Assembly (NCBI GenBank): GCA_949126835.1
Contig: OX421496.1
Location: 20,035,844 to 20,099,843, forward strand
DNA from: Anisus vortex
Taxonomy: Eukaryota > Mollusca > Gastropoda > Planorbidae
Direction: 5' to 3'
Length of the DNA stretch: 64,000 bases
Made by a program: the position numbers and the translations under genes. Positions 11,701 through 22,414 of this stretch are shown here, one piece after another (position 1 is the first letter of the stretch; each line of letters opens with the position of its first letter). The notes below the pieces were generated by a model. That model saw only the letters and a program-made list of their open reading frames with translations. It ran no database searches and was not told the DNA's origin.

Positions 11701-14700
11701 TTGTTTTTGTGTCTGACTAGTTCTAAGTGATAGTAAGTGTCATAGAAAAATGAAATATTGACATATAAAAATAAATTTGGTATTAAAATAAAGCCTATTC
11801 AATGCCCTTTCAAATGATATATATAACTTCAAATGTTGAAAAACCACTTATGTCTCCTTTTGTGGGAACGGGTCACAAATTTGAAATTATTACAGACAAT
11901 ATTAATGGTAAATAGGGCACTTGAATAGCAAGTCTATCCATGCTGGTGGAGCTAGACATGCCGCGCCCAGATTAGATAGTGCACTTCAAAAGCCTTTTTT
12001 TTTGTATAGTGTGACTATAGGGATAGGAGCTTAAGTAGGGACAGGGACTTAGATGAAACAGATACCTTACAAAAACTTTCTCATAAGACAAATGGCTGTC
12101 TTGATAAGTTAAAAATAAATGAAACGCTGCCTTTATTTGATTATGTTTGCATTATGCATGATTGAAACCATTTTTAAGGAAAGTTTTCAAATTAGGGTGA
12201 ATATTTATTAATGTTTGTGTTTAAAAGGTATGCATTTTTGAGACGTTAAAAGGTAGTGTAACCCTTGAAAGTCAGGGTGCGACTTATTAGTGGGTCAATG
12301 ACAATATATATAAGAAAAATCTTCTTAAACTATGGGTGCGACTTATCCACCAGTACGACTTGTATGCGAATATATTTGGTTCGTTTTTATTTGACTTTAT
12401 GTTTTTAACTACTTTGTTATTGTTAGCCTCTCAATGTTTGAAACAGACTTACTCATGGCCATGAAACAACAGTTGTGAGTCTTCAGTGATTTTCCAAATA
12501 TGTACTGACTTGTCTCTCCCTCCAGATGTAATAGCTCTGTCTCTGGATAAACTGTCTATGCCAGTTATTGGAGAGTTGTGACCAAATCTGAAAAAGTGGT
12601 AGTATGACATTTGTGTTACATGTAAAATGTATACATAAAAGCTTATAATTGCTTCTCAAAATCAAAATGCAAACATATATATAAAAGCTATTTATATCCC
12701 GAAATACACCCTTAATAGAATACAACAAAGCTCCAACTCATTAAAAAAAGATACTATCCAATTGAATATACATACATTATTTTGGCAATAAAAATTCTTT
12801 AATTTAATTTTATCACTAGTATTTTGAGTTTTCAACAGTTTTTGGGAGCAAGACAAGCATGTTATACACAGCTTGAACAAAGAAATATCTTAAATAGATT
12901 TTTAAAAATATTAATGTCGGGTACATTTTAGCTCATTTTTGTTGCAGCAAGTAGAAAATAACTAGTAAATGGCCACATTTCTATAAAATGAATTACAAAA
13001 ACAAAAGTGTACATTTTGATTCCTTTTCAACTTTTCAAGTGACATTGAAATGTTTTTATTTTGAAATGCAAAGAGAGTGTGTCAAGTAATAAAAAGCTAA
13101 CAATGATCAAGCCAATCTTACAGTGTTTCAACATAAGCCAAGTCATCAACACTCCAGACTTTAACCACCTTGTCAGAGGAACAGCTAAACAAAGTGTGAG
13201 TTCCTTTTCTGAAAGACACACCCTGTAACAGAAAGTAGAGTTTGCATGCATAAAAACAAGAAACAATTTAGTTGTATTTCAAATTTTAGATTGCAATAGT
13301 TTAAAAATAGACACGTGAAAAGAAAAATGTATTTCTTTAATTTTTTCCTCCAACTTACAGTTACAGGACCTCTATGACCTTTGAACTTGTGAATGAAACT
13401 ACAATCTTGAGGATTCCACAATTTGATCATGTGGTTCATATCTCCTGCTGCCTGAATAATCACAATCAAAAGAAATGTTGTCTCTTTTGGAAAGTCTTCA
13501 TTACATTAGTAACATTAGTCTTTTATAGTAGCGTACAGAAATCAGCTTTCCATATTAAATATCTTAAAGGTTGTATTAGTTTACTCAAATTAAAAAATAA
13601 AGATTCAAACACGTAAATAATAAATGTACCAAAAACTTTCCATCGGATGAGATAGCTAAACACAAAATGTGGTCTGTATGTCCAACATGTTCCTCCTCGG
13701 TGCCTTTCCTACCACCTTTAATTGTTTTCTCCTTCAATCCTGTTTCTAAATTCCCTGAAGAATAATTTTTTAAATGTTCTTAAATTTCAGAGCACTTTCC
13801 CCAATGATTTTACAACTAAAAGCAGCAAACAAAATGTTTCAAAACCAAACCAACCTACACCATTTAGGACAATGCAAATTTAAAAGTGCAATTTTTTTTT
13901 TAAATAAATACTAATGTTGATTTAAGGATGTTCAGAAAATACTGTAATATGTATTTTGTTTAGATAGCATCAGCACTCACATTTACAAATATTACAATCT
14001 TTACTAGCTGTAAATACATATTTATCATCAGGAGATATAACTAACGCAGTTAGAGGCAGCTTGTGACCTCTGAATATACGTAGGGCTTCTTGTTTCGGGC
14101 AGGAACACTGTAAACAGAATCAGAAGTCTATCAAATAATGAATTAGACACAATCTTAGCTTGAAAAACCTTTTCAACACCACTACATTTGTTTTAAAAGA
14201 GCAGCAAATGAAAAACAAAAAGATATAGTTTAACAGAATAACTAAAATTTTAATTGAACATAAAACATAGACAATTTTAAGAGATTACAATGAGTAAACT
14301 CACCAAATCAGCAACTTTTTTGGTAAGTTTGCCTGCCTGCTCAGACTGAAATTGTACAATGCACAATGTGTAAGAAAAAACATAAAAACACGTGTGTTCT
14401 ATTACAAAGAATGCATTACAAATTTACATGAGAACAGATTATTAAGTCATTAAGATTTGACTAACACAAAGAGTAATGAAACAAGAAAACTCACAATGTC
14501 GTGCTGGAGTCGACTGGCGACAGCATCCGTTAATGCTTCATCTTCTTCTTTTCTTTCTGTCTCTGTCAACAGAAATTGCCATCAGATAAACAGTTATATA
14601 TTTAATCCAAGGTAGGAAATGTTTGAATCAATAAATGAGATGCTTCTTTACCTTCTTCTTCAAGCTTGGAAAGGTACTGCTTTGCTAGACGTAACTTTTT

Positions 14701-16594
14701 TTGTTGAGCTGTTTCTTCTTCTTCTTCTGAACTGTATACCTTATCTCTAGACTCACTGAAGTCATTACTGCTGAAAATATAAGGATTCACAAAAAAATAC
14801 ATTACTTGGTTCGTGTCAAATTAAAAAAAAATATATTATTTATAAATTTAGTTATATTATAATAATAGTACTTGATAAGACTACAAGTCATTTACCTGTC
14901 TACATCAGATTCACTTTCAACTTCTTCATCGAGTGCACTGTTGACTTTGCTGAAATCTTTTTTAGTCTTGCCCTTTTGATTCTGATGGATGATGGAACAA
15001 AAACTTTAATGTTCATCAGGCAGAAAATTTCATTAAATTGTATATAGGCCTACAGACATAAAAGTATGACAATAGCTAATATAAGTATGACAATAGCTAG
15101 ACATAATAATAAAATGGGTACTGATCCTTGATGTAAGGCTTTTGGAGCAATGACAGTTATATACTATAATATAAGGCAGTGTCTATTGGTAGTCTTCTAG
15201 GGCTCTATTTCTAATCAACTACCAATAGCTTCTAGGCAGCTATACTATTGTTACACCAGCCAATCAACTACTACTAGGTGACTCAGGTTCTAACCCTGCC
15301 GTTGACCATTGTCAATATTTTGCATTATTATTTTAGTATTTATATGTCCATGAAGTAAAACGAGTTAAAAATGTTTTTTGAGTTTAGGACAATTTGTATA
15401 CTTTTTACTGACATTTTAAAATTGTCAATGTTTATAAATCATTGAGAAAAAGGTCAAAGGTTTTTTATATTTAGGTCTCTTAATCACAATAATATAAATT
15501 TGTTGCTTTTTTTTTTAATGTTACTAAACCTAAAACGAGTCTAGGTCTATATCTAAAATAAAAATGACAGAAAAGATTTGACTTTAGGCCTTTTATAGGC
15601 TAAATTATTTTATGTTATAATGAAAATTGGTCTTTGGTCAGTTTTGATTGGCTGGAGTACCAATAGCCATTGTCTACTACAATGGGTTCATTTTAGTTCT
15701 AGACAGCAAAAAATTATAATTATACACTACAAACAGAAAAGTATTATTAACATTTAATACTATTTAAAATACTGCTATACTTAAAATGTGACAATATTTA
15801 AATTATCTAATTTTGACACTTTATTACAGAGAAGCTTCACTCCTACTGTATTCTATACAGAAGAAATTACTGCACATTACAAAAGTAGGAATTTAGGGGT
15901 TTTAATTATAAATAAATGGGGATCTTCCATGTCAAATGAATTTCCTTCATCAACTCCATGATATTATAACTGACAATATATTTTATATTATATATAATAT
16001 CAATATTATTATGAAGTAGGAGGAAGTTGTGTAGCGTGCACAATGCCCAACTGCCTTTACTGTTCCCCTACTAGTGTTAGGTAACCATAAAAGCTGGGTA
16101 GACTCAGGGAAACTACCCAGAGCCTGGAATATATCCATCTTTACCAGAAATCCAACCCAAGATCTGTGGAAGGGCACCCTGTAGCACTGCCACTGAACAA
16201 CTGGCCCTCCTAAGTCCTAAATTTTAGGCCTACCTAACTAAAGTAAATGTTAACCCTTACAGTCTTGGGCGCGTATATAGCGAAACTGAAGACAACCTAT
16301 CACTATCACTAGTAATACTACTAGTAGTAGTATCACTATCCTACAACTTGAACTAACTACAAGTGAGGGTGTGGCAGTAGGCCCCTACCTACTAGCTTTT
16401 CGTGTAAATAATTACTGCTACTAAGACTAAGTGACTACATCGTACTAATGCTAGTTTTAGTACTACTAGACTAGACTAGACACTAGTAGTGTCTTTGTGT
16501 GGATTTAAATAAAACTCTTTTTAAATTAAATTTGGCCTACACAACAAACCTTTAAGCCTAATTTTCTTTTGCGCGACTTCAGAAAAAATGACAT
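8736..16594 (-). CDS. rrp9: RRP9, U3 snoRNP-specific WD-repeat protein (U3-55K)
   Basis: Minus-strand exons 5'->3': 16594-16550 (probable start exon), 14981-14896, 14770-14652, 14562-14495, 14345-14304, 14107-13981, 13754-13630, 13451-13359, 13222-13122, 12587-12453, 9707-9645, 9448-9309, 9170-9091, 8879-8736. All phases close; 455 aa (human is 475). The acidic N-terminus is followed by the family signature EETAQQKKLRLAKQYL. WD40 repeats follow (FRGHKLPLTALVISPDD, HVGHTDHILCLAISSDGKF, KFKGHRGPVT, LFGHNSPITGIDSLSRD, VRLWKC). The C-terminus has DFLVAAVGQEHKMGRWWRLK. RRP9 binds the box B/C motif of U3 snoRNA and supports early 18S pre-rRNA cleavage in the nucleolus. The first exon (MSFFLKSRKRKLGLK, donor GTTTGT) is inferred from phase and character; the rest is firm. 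Confidence 0.93.
9713..10130 (-). repeat. 41-bp minisatellite abutting an rrp9 splice acceptor
   Basis: About ten copies of a 41-bp unit (GAATAGTAGACAAGTTACAA, then CACAATAAACAAATATAAGT) start 3 bp from the acceptor of the rrp9 exon 9645-9707. On the coding strand the last unit supplies the pyrimidine-rich tract before the AG. Early units contain GGGTT and later ones lack it; one to two substitutions per unit otherwise. Confidence 0.9.
10156..12378. mobile_element. pogo/Tigger-like non-autonomous DNA element, copy 1 (interrupted)
   Basis: The left end after TA reads CAGTATATACTCGCGGATAA; the right end is its diverged complement (GTACGACTTGTATGCG...). The interior matches the uninterrupted copy at 52170-53304 block by block, for example AGAATTACTAGGATATGCGT, AAAACTTTCGTAGGTGTAAA and AGGGTGAATATTTA. 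No transposase frame is seen. The CAGT ends and TA target point to the Tc1/mariner superfamily, pogo branch. It lies in the rrp9 intron 9708-12452 and is split by another element at about 10943-11875. Confidence 0.85.
10943..11875. mobile_element. DNA transposon (MITE-like) nested in pogo-like copy 1
   Basis: Terminal inverted repeats TGACCCGTTCTCACAAAAGG (left) and CCTTTTGTGGGAACGGGTCA (right) match at 19 of 20 bases. CAAAT lies on both sides, probably a 5-6 bp target duplication. The homologous copy at 52 kb lacks this 0.93-kb block, which gives an independent empty site. Internal motif ATGCCCTTTC recurs near 11600 and 11800. No transposase is seen; superfamily undetermined. Confidence 0.85.
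15995..16200 (-). mobile_element. tRNA-derived SINE, copy B (-)
   Basis: Reverse complement of the copy A body: GCTGGGTAGACTCAGGG, TAGGTAACCATAAAAGCTGG and CAACTGCCTTTACTGTTCCC. More diverged than copies A and C. It lies in the first rrp9 intron. Confidence 0.75.
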
Positions 16595-16934
16595 ATTCTA
16601 TATTTTAGATATATGGTGTAAGCAAACTAAACACGCACATATAACACATATACATTAATTTAAACTCTTTTATGCATAGAGGGGTTTCTGGTAGCCTTAA
16701 ACATAGATTATAGCTACGACTTAAATTTGGAGATATTTAGTAAATTGTCAACATGTGCTACTTCCGAATTAGGATGGTTTGTTAAAAAACCGAACGTTTA
16801 AGAATAATCACCTCCGCCTACTCACTGAGCTATATAATAAAAGACTTTTTGTAAAACAATAAATGAAATAAACTATAATATTGACTAACATAATCCAAGT
16901 GCATTCCAGTTAAATCTCCAATGTTTAGCTTGAT
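16595..16934. other. rrp9 upstream region
   Basis: 340 bp before the rrp9 start codon, AT-rich, with no recognisable motif. The promoter is presumably here, because the next feature upstream is an rRNA pseudogene and then transposons. Confidence 0.4.
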
Positions 16935-17150
16935 ATCTAGCCTATCAATGGAGAGATTAATGACGTTATTTGATAACGGAAAATAAGGGTTCGATTCCGG
17001 TGAGGGAGCATGAGAAATGGCTTCCGCATCTAAGGAAGGCAGAAGACTTGCAACTTAGGCTACTCATTCCCGGTACGGGAAGATAGTGACAGAAAATGAC
17101 AACAAGGGACTGTAAATAATGAGGACTCGATAAGAGCCCTTTTGAATTAA
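16935..17150 (+). pseudogene. Degenerate 18S rRNA fragment
   Basis: An ordered run of eukaryotic 18S landmarks: CCTATCAA, TGATAACGGA, AGGGTTCGATTCCG, GAGGGAGCATGAGAAATGGC, ATCTAAGGAAGGCAG, GCAACTTA, CTCATTCCCGGTACGGGAAG, TAGTGACAGAAAATGACAAC, GGACT. This corresponds to the 5'-domain region around the helix 11-14 part of 18S rRNA. Many substitutions and small indels make it non-functional. It is not flanked by other rDNA. It may have come from reverse-transcribed rRNA or template-switch insertion. It lies just upstream of rrp9 and 75 bp before the outer hAT element. Confidence 0.85.
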
Positions 17151-18185
17151 AATTAAACCAAAGTAAAACCTTTGTAAACTAGTGTGGGTTTATTGGGATT
17201 AAGGAATGACACCCACGCATAATAGTCTAGCCCAGGGGTCGGCAACCTACGGGACGCGTGCCAGACTTGGCACGCGGAGCCCTTTTCATATTGGCACGCG
17301 GAGGACCCCCCCCCCCCGAAAAAATTGTGCTTTTTAATGGTTTCTGCGTGCCATGTCATGTATTCTGTAACTGTCGTCTGCGCATAGAACTGTCACCAAG
17401 GGGATATGCGCTATATAAGCACCGTTATTATTAATTTTTTTTTTTCATATGCCCTCGCTGATCTTTTTAAAATAAATCATTCTGTCGTTTGCCTTTTCGA
17501 AAGCGTTCAGTTTCAGCGGATAAAACTAGTCTTTGCGTCTCCTGTGCTTACATCAAAGAATGCTACATCAAAAGAATGTGCCGACTATTCTACATTTGGT
17601 TGGTTTTGTTTGTATTATATTGCAAGCCAAAAAATACCGAATACAAGTGGAAGTAGGCCCTAGCTATAGTATCTGCAAACCATTAACTGAATTGTTTTTC
17701 GCGATTCCAATAAAATGTTAAATAAATGTTAAATAAATGTTTCCTTCAATTTAACACAAAAAAATAGTGTGCCAACGAAATGACCCCCCCCCCCCCCCCC
17801 CCGAATAATAAAAAATAAACAACAACCTAGATCGATTTCAGATTTCCGATTTGATATTTAAAATGTATCTTAACATGAGAATATCGATCCCTCAAATTAA
17901 TATAATTTCACCATATCAGTAGGCCTATATACAGTGGCGTAGCTAGGGTCATCTGCGCCCGGGGACATGACACAAAGTCTGCGCCCCATCTCGGACCGAC
18001 AGAGTCTGGGCATATTGAGCCCCCAAGAAAATTTTGAAATTTTACGGTTTATATGGTTCATTTTCGAAGCCTCTGGTATATTAATGAAATAGAATACAGA
18101 CTAATTAGTCTCTATACGATTGTAAACAATTTATTTGAAAAAATATATATTCTACTAATTATACATGACTGGAATAGACATAGTC

Positions 18186-20303
18186 TACAACAAATTGATC
18201 CTCCTTGATTTGACTGTCGCAAACTCGTCAATCACGTTGTCAAAATTAATATTCTCAAGTGTTTCTCTGTCGGTGCTAAGGAGTGCAAGATCACTCAGAA
18301 CAGGGGTCGGCAACCTTTTGCTAATTGTGTCCCAAACTAGGATTTCTAAACCGTTCAGCGTGCCAACAGCCTAAAAGTCAACCTGCTTTATTATACTTGT
18401 TGTTTTTTTAACTCCGTAGCAAGACCAAGGCCAAAAGCAAAGGAAAGTTATGGAAAAAAAACAACGGTAAAGCGTTTTATATTTAATAACAATAATTAAC
18501 GCTTTTGTGATTATTAACCTTTTTATTTGCATTTATACCAAATAAATAAAATTACCAAACTTTCACATTTTTGGTAATGATTTTGTAAACATTATCATTT
18601 GGTTGTCCAGAAAAGGATCTAGCCACTGATAATATTGATGATAGTTTATTCTCAGTTTAATTAACTGAGATTGTCTTTAATTTGCTCAATGTCATAGACT
18701 ATGTATAGATACATATAGTAGAGCGGAATTCATAAGTAGTAATTATACAAACTGGGTAGTTAATGTAATGTTAAAAAAATGTGCATGAAATGTTTTAGTT
18801 ATATTGATCTAATATTTAATTTATATAATTGTCAACTACATTTTACAGATTGGTCATTATAACGTTATAAGTTGTATTATAAAAGAAAAATAAGAAACAC
18901 AATATTAGAAATAATAGCTTAAATAAAACGGGCTAATTATCTCCCTTTAATTCAAATAACGTTTCTAATTTTGATTCAATATTGATGCCAAACAAGTTAG
19001 GCCTATGTTTTGTAATATAACAAATATAACTGACTAATTATTATTTCTTTGTATAAAGCCACCATTATGGTATTAATTAGAATATTTATTTATTAGAGGT
19101 ATACAATTGATTTACGTTAAACAGTTGTAAATAAACATTAATTGTTTGTCTATTTAACCCACTTGATTTAACCCGTCTTTGTAAATGCGTTCAACTAACT
19201 GAAATGTGTCGCTCTGTCATTCAGAAACATCGTCTTCAACAGTCAGATTTCCTCATTAAGAACTGGAAAATGTTTTTCATCAATAAAAAAAAAACACCTC
19301 TTGGAAGTCTCTCACGTGCCATTAAAAATCGCTCTGCTTGCCAAATTTGGGACGCGTTCTCTAGGTTGCCGACCCCTGACTCAGACGATCTTGTCCCATT
19401 GAATTAAATATGACAAAATAAGTTTGCTGAAGGACCGCTCACAGTTTGTAAATGAAACAGCAATCGTTAGAAGTATTTGCAGTGAAATGCGCAGATTCGG
19501 AAATACGTCTTCTCCATATGAAACAACAAAACCAAGAAGATCCAAAGTTTCCGGTAGAGCTTCAGTCCGGGCACTGAGCACCATTTTGCAGTCTCCGATT
19601 GCTGTGCACAATTGGTGACCATTGACGTCAGTGTCGTAGAAATTTTGCAATTTTGACGAAGTGTATCGACATTTGTCTCAGCGAAAAGAGTTCTGACGTC
19701 TAGTAAAAATCCAAATTTGGTGTTTAGCTATTTAAGACGTAAAAACCGTATTGATATTTCATGAGTCACCAATTACGCTGTTCATAACACGTGCAATTTC
19801 TTCTTCTGCAGAAAGTCCTGCATCTCTTGCTAATTCTTCAGGCATCCTCCTTTGTCGTCTAATCCTTCTGTCAGCCTCGATTCCCCAAGTTGTGCATCTT
19901 GTTTTTCCATTGTCTATCGCAACCTGGCTCAAATTATCACGAATGTTGACAAGTTCTTGCTCTAGCGATTCAAGATCAGATGCTTGCTGATTCCTTGAAA
20001 TTCATAGTAGGATCCTGCAATCGTTTCTGGACACGATCAATTTTCCCAAGTATGCTGTTCCAGAAATGTAACAAAACTAGTAAGTTAAAGTTTAATATAC
20101 CTGCCATCACTTCTGGTGTCAGGCGTCATAGTTGCATCTTCTGATAATTTTTCCAACAGCTCTACTAGTTCATCTAGTCCTTCATAAATAGCTTTAACGG
20201 CTTCTAATAGTGCACTCCAGCGTGTTTCAGACTCCCTCTTCACTGTGAATGGCACAACTCTTTTTAATTCTACCCAACTAGTTGTCGAACGAGAGAAAAA
20301 CAA
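18186..20303 (-). pseudogene. H2 hAT transposase relic (DUF4371/ZMYM1-like), split by H3
   Basis: On the minus strand, 20303-20085 encodes a segment with KRESETRWSALLEAV, the family's ETRWSA motif. 20085-19640 continues in shifting frames with FWNSILGKIDRVQKRLQDP, LESLEQELVNIRDNLSQVA and FGFLLDVRTLFAETN-like text. 19650-19381 carries the dimerisation motif LTIAVSFTNCERSFSKL. After H3, 18292-18186 resumes with DLALLSTDRETLENINFDN. Frameshifts and stops are present besides the H3 interruption. Dead gene. It would have cut and pasted H2. Confidence 0.88.
18301..19378. mobile_element. Third hAT transposon (H3), inserted in the H2 transposase
   Basis: Ends CAGGGGTCGGCAACCT and TAGGTTGCCGACCCCTG are the same terminal type as H1. 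The target duplication ACTCAGAA/ACTCAGAC (18293-18300 and 19379-19386) matches at 7 of 8. It is 1.08 kb with no transposase frame, so it is a non-autonomous relative of H1. Its insertion point lies within the C-terminal dimerisation-domain coding region of H2. Confidence 0.93.
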
Positions 20304-20443
20304 ATATATACTTTCAACTGTTCCAAAAAATGTGATAACAACTGGATCCTGTTAAGCTGTTTACTCATGCTAAGTATATTCGATTCGAAATTATCCAATC
20401 TGTATAATTGTTAAAACCAGATGCCACTTTCAGTAAAAAAAAA

Positions 20444-20668
20444 AATCCATAGGTCCGATAAAGCAGCGTTCAAGAGTTTCCGTGGCCACGGCATACTAGG
20501 TGATTGCCGCCTTTACTTTACCCCAACTAAGGTCAGGTACCCATCAGAGCTGGGTAGACTCAGGGGCACCCTCTAGTCCCGGGAAAAAAATCCTAGCCTG
20601 CACCAAGATCCGAACCCGGGACCTTCGGCTCGCCAGTCGAACGCGCTGCCGCTCGGCTACCGTGCCCC
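20444..20668 (-). mobile_element. tRNA-derived SINE, copy C (-)
   Basis: A near-complete reverse copy: AATCCATAGG tail, CCGTGGCCACGGCATAC, TTACCCCAACTAAGGTCAGG, GGGTAGACTCAGGGGCACCC, CGAACCCGGGACCTTCGG (B box complement) and GCCGCTCGGCTACCGTG. Good conservation with copy A suggests more recent activity. It sits inside H2, so it postdates H2 or travelled with it. Confidence 0.88.
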
Positions 20669-21047
20669 TTACCCACTTTCAGTATATGAAGAATAATATT
20701 TGAAATCGAACTGATCTTTGTTTAAAAAAAACGCCATCAGCAATCCTACATTGTGGTTGTGTCATTTGTTGTATGTGTAGAATGGCGCCCCTTAATGCTC
20801 AATAGGGGCGCCAAAATCATGCTTGCCAACTGGTTTGTAATGAAGATATTTGTGGAGCTCCAAAATTCAATCTTGCAAACGTATTTGGGATACATTAGTT
20901 TACATCAAAATAAAGTTAAATAATTAGTTTTAATTCTCATTTTGGCGCCCCCTAACGTGGCGCCCGGGGACATATGTCCCCCCTGCCCCTCCCTAGCTAC
21001 GCCACTGCCTATATAGCCTGTATAGAAAACGTTTACAATTATTCAAA

Positions 21048-21970
21048 ATGTTACATTATGCGGCGATATATCAATGTATAAGTGCCCATAAAAAGGCCGA
21101 AAATTACAAAAACGCTGCCGCAATGGTTGGCAAACAGAAAAGATTTGTCAAATTTCTTGTAAACCACATCGGGAGGCTGCTGTTAAGCTTCCATTGCATT
21201 ATACACCATGAAAGTTTGTGTGCAAAGACCTTTTTATTGGACTTGCGCTCCGTAATGGAAACTGTTGTTAAAATAGTCAACTTTATAGTTTCCCATTCTC
21301 TTCGTTGATTTACCGGCAATTCAAATCTTTACTAGCCTACAAGAAATTGAAAGTGAATATGGAGATCTGCTGTTGCCCAGCAGTTTTCGCTGGTTTAGTC
21401 AAGGTGAAGTGTTCAATAGATTCGTTTCGTGTCTGGAAGCAGTATACGATGTTTCTTGATGAAACAATATTTTTCGTAATTGAATGATGAAGAATGCCTG
21501 ATGAAACTGATGTTTTTGACAGACATAACGACTCATTTAAATGTTGAACTTGTGTTTACAAGGCACAAACAATTCTTGAACTGTTTGGTTAGGCCTACTC
21601 CTTTTTACTGGAAAGAATTTGGATTGAAACTAGACATTAGACATATTTATCCGTTTTATTACCAAAACATTATAGTAATTCCCCTATGTTAAAACTCATT
21701 CAGATCTATATACATTACACATAGATTCGATGAGCTTCAGAAGTACTTTGAAGCACTCACAGTGGAGTTTTCTAGCTGAAGTCTATTTTGAAATGCAGCA
21801 AATTGAATTTAAAACATCCGATTTATCGACATCAAAATGTGCCGAATCGCGAACAAATCTGGAAGAAAGCTGCTTAGAAAGGTCGTCAGCTATACTTAAA
21901 CCGTTCATTTGTTTGAAAAACGTTGCATTTGTTTTACTCTCATCTATTGTTTCAACTTACACTTGTTAAA
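21048..21970 (+). pseudogene. H1 hAT transposase relic (ZBED5/FAM200-like)
   Basis: The + strand reads FHCIIHHESLCAKTF and VVKIVNFIVSHSLR. After frameshifts it continues with a FLDETIFFVIE segment and LMKLMFLTDITTHLN. The order (CIIH-E-LCAK, then VVKIVNFI, then the WL-KL-FL-DI--HLN block) is that of hAT transposases domesticated as ZBED5/FAM200 in vertebrates. Several stops and shifts show it is dead. The N-terminal part would lie left of the H2 insertion but is not recognisable. Confidence 0.8.
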
Positions 21971-22414
21971 CAGATTATCCCATAAAAGATTTTCTCAAAC
22001 AATAAAACTTTTTAAATCCCACAAGAAAGTCTTGAAGCATTAAGCAAGGCTTACATTAATTGAAACAGACAAATTGCATTCAAATGTTTTTTATCTTCTT
22101 TAAATAAGCACACAAAATAATTCGAGATCAAATTTATTTGTTTTAACTTAAAAAAACAACGACGGCTTAAGCGTATATACGAGCATTATATTACGTAATT
22201 GTTGTTATTATCGCAATATGTGACAAATCTGTGTTGACTTTTGTACGGTTTCTTAGTAAAGCGCATTTTTTATCATGATACATACATTTAAAAATTATTG
22301 TTAAAATTAATAAGCATAGTAGAGGTTGACCATTTGGCTGTTGGCACGCCGAGTGAGTTAGAAATTCTACTTTGGCACGCCGCTAACAAAAGGTTGCCGA
22401 CCCCTGGTCTAGCC

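Larger units (their letters stand above)
17932..21007. mobile_element. Second hAT transposon (H2), inserted in H1
   Basis: Ends CAGTGGCGTAGCTAGGG and CCCTAGCTACGCCACTG, with subterminal GCGCCCGGGGACA on both sides. A perfect 8-bp target duplication CCTATATA lies at 17924-17931 and 21008-21015. It encodes a minus-strand transposase relic of the DUF4371/ZMYM1-like hAT type. Its coding region is interrupted by H3, and it also carries a SINE at 20.4-20.7 kb. Confidence 0.95.
17233..22406. mobile_element. Outer hAT transposon (H1), 5.2 kb including nested elements
   Basis: Ends CAGGGGTCGGCAACCT and AGGTTGCCGACCCCTG are inverted repeats. They are flanked by a perfect 8-bp target duplication GTCTAGCC (17225-17232 and 22407-22414), the hallmark of hAT. 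Own sequence is about 2.1 kb (17233-17931 and 21008-22406); the rest is H2 and its passengers. Subterminal TTGGCACGC motifs occur at both ends. It carries a + strand transposase relic (21048-21970). Confidence 0.95.

Noticed and set aside
13185..13616. Open frames on both strands
   Set aside because: They are overlaps or opposite-strand shadows of the rrp9 exons 13122-13222 and 13359-13451 and adjacent intron.
16935..17150. Functional rRNA gene
   Set aside because: Only about 200 bp with many substitutions and indels, and no neighbouring rDNA.
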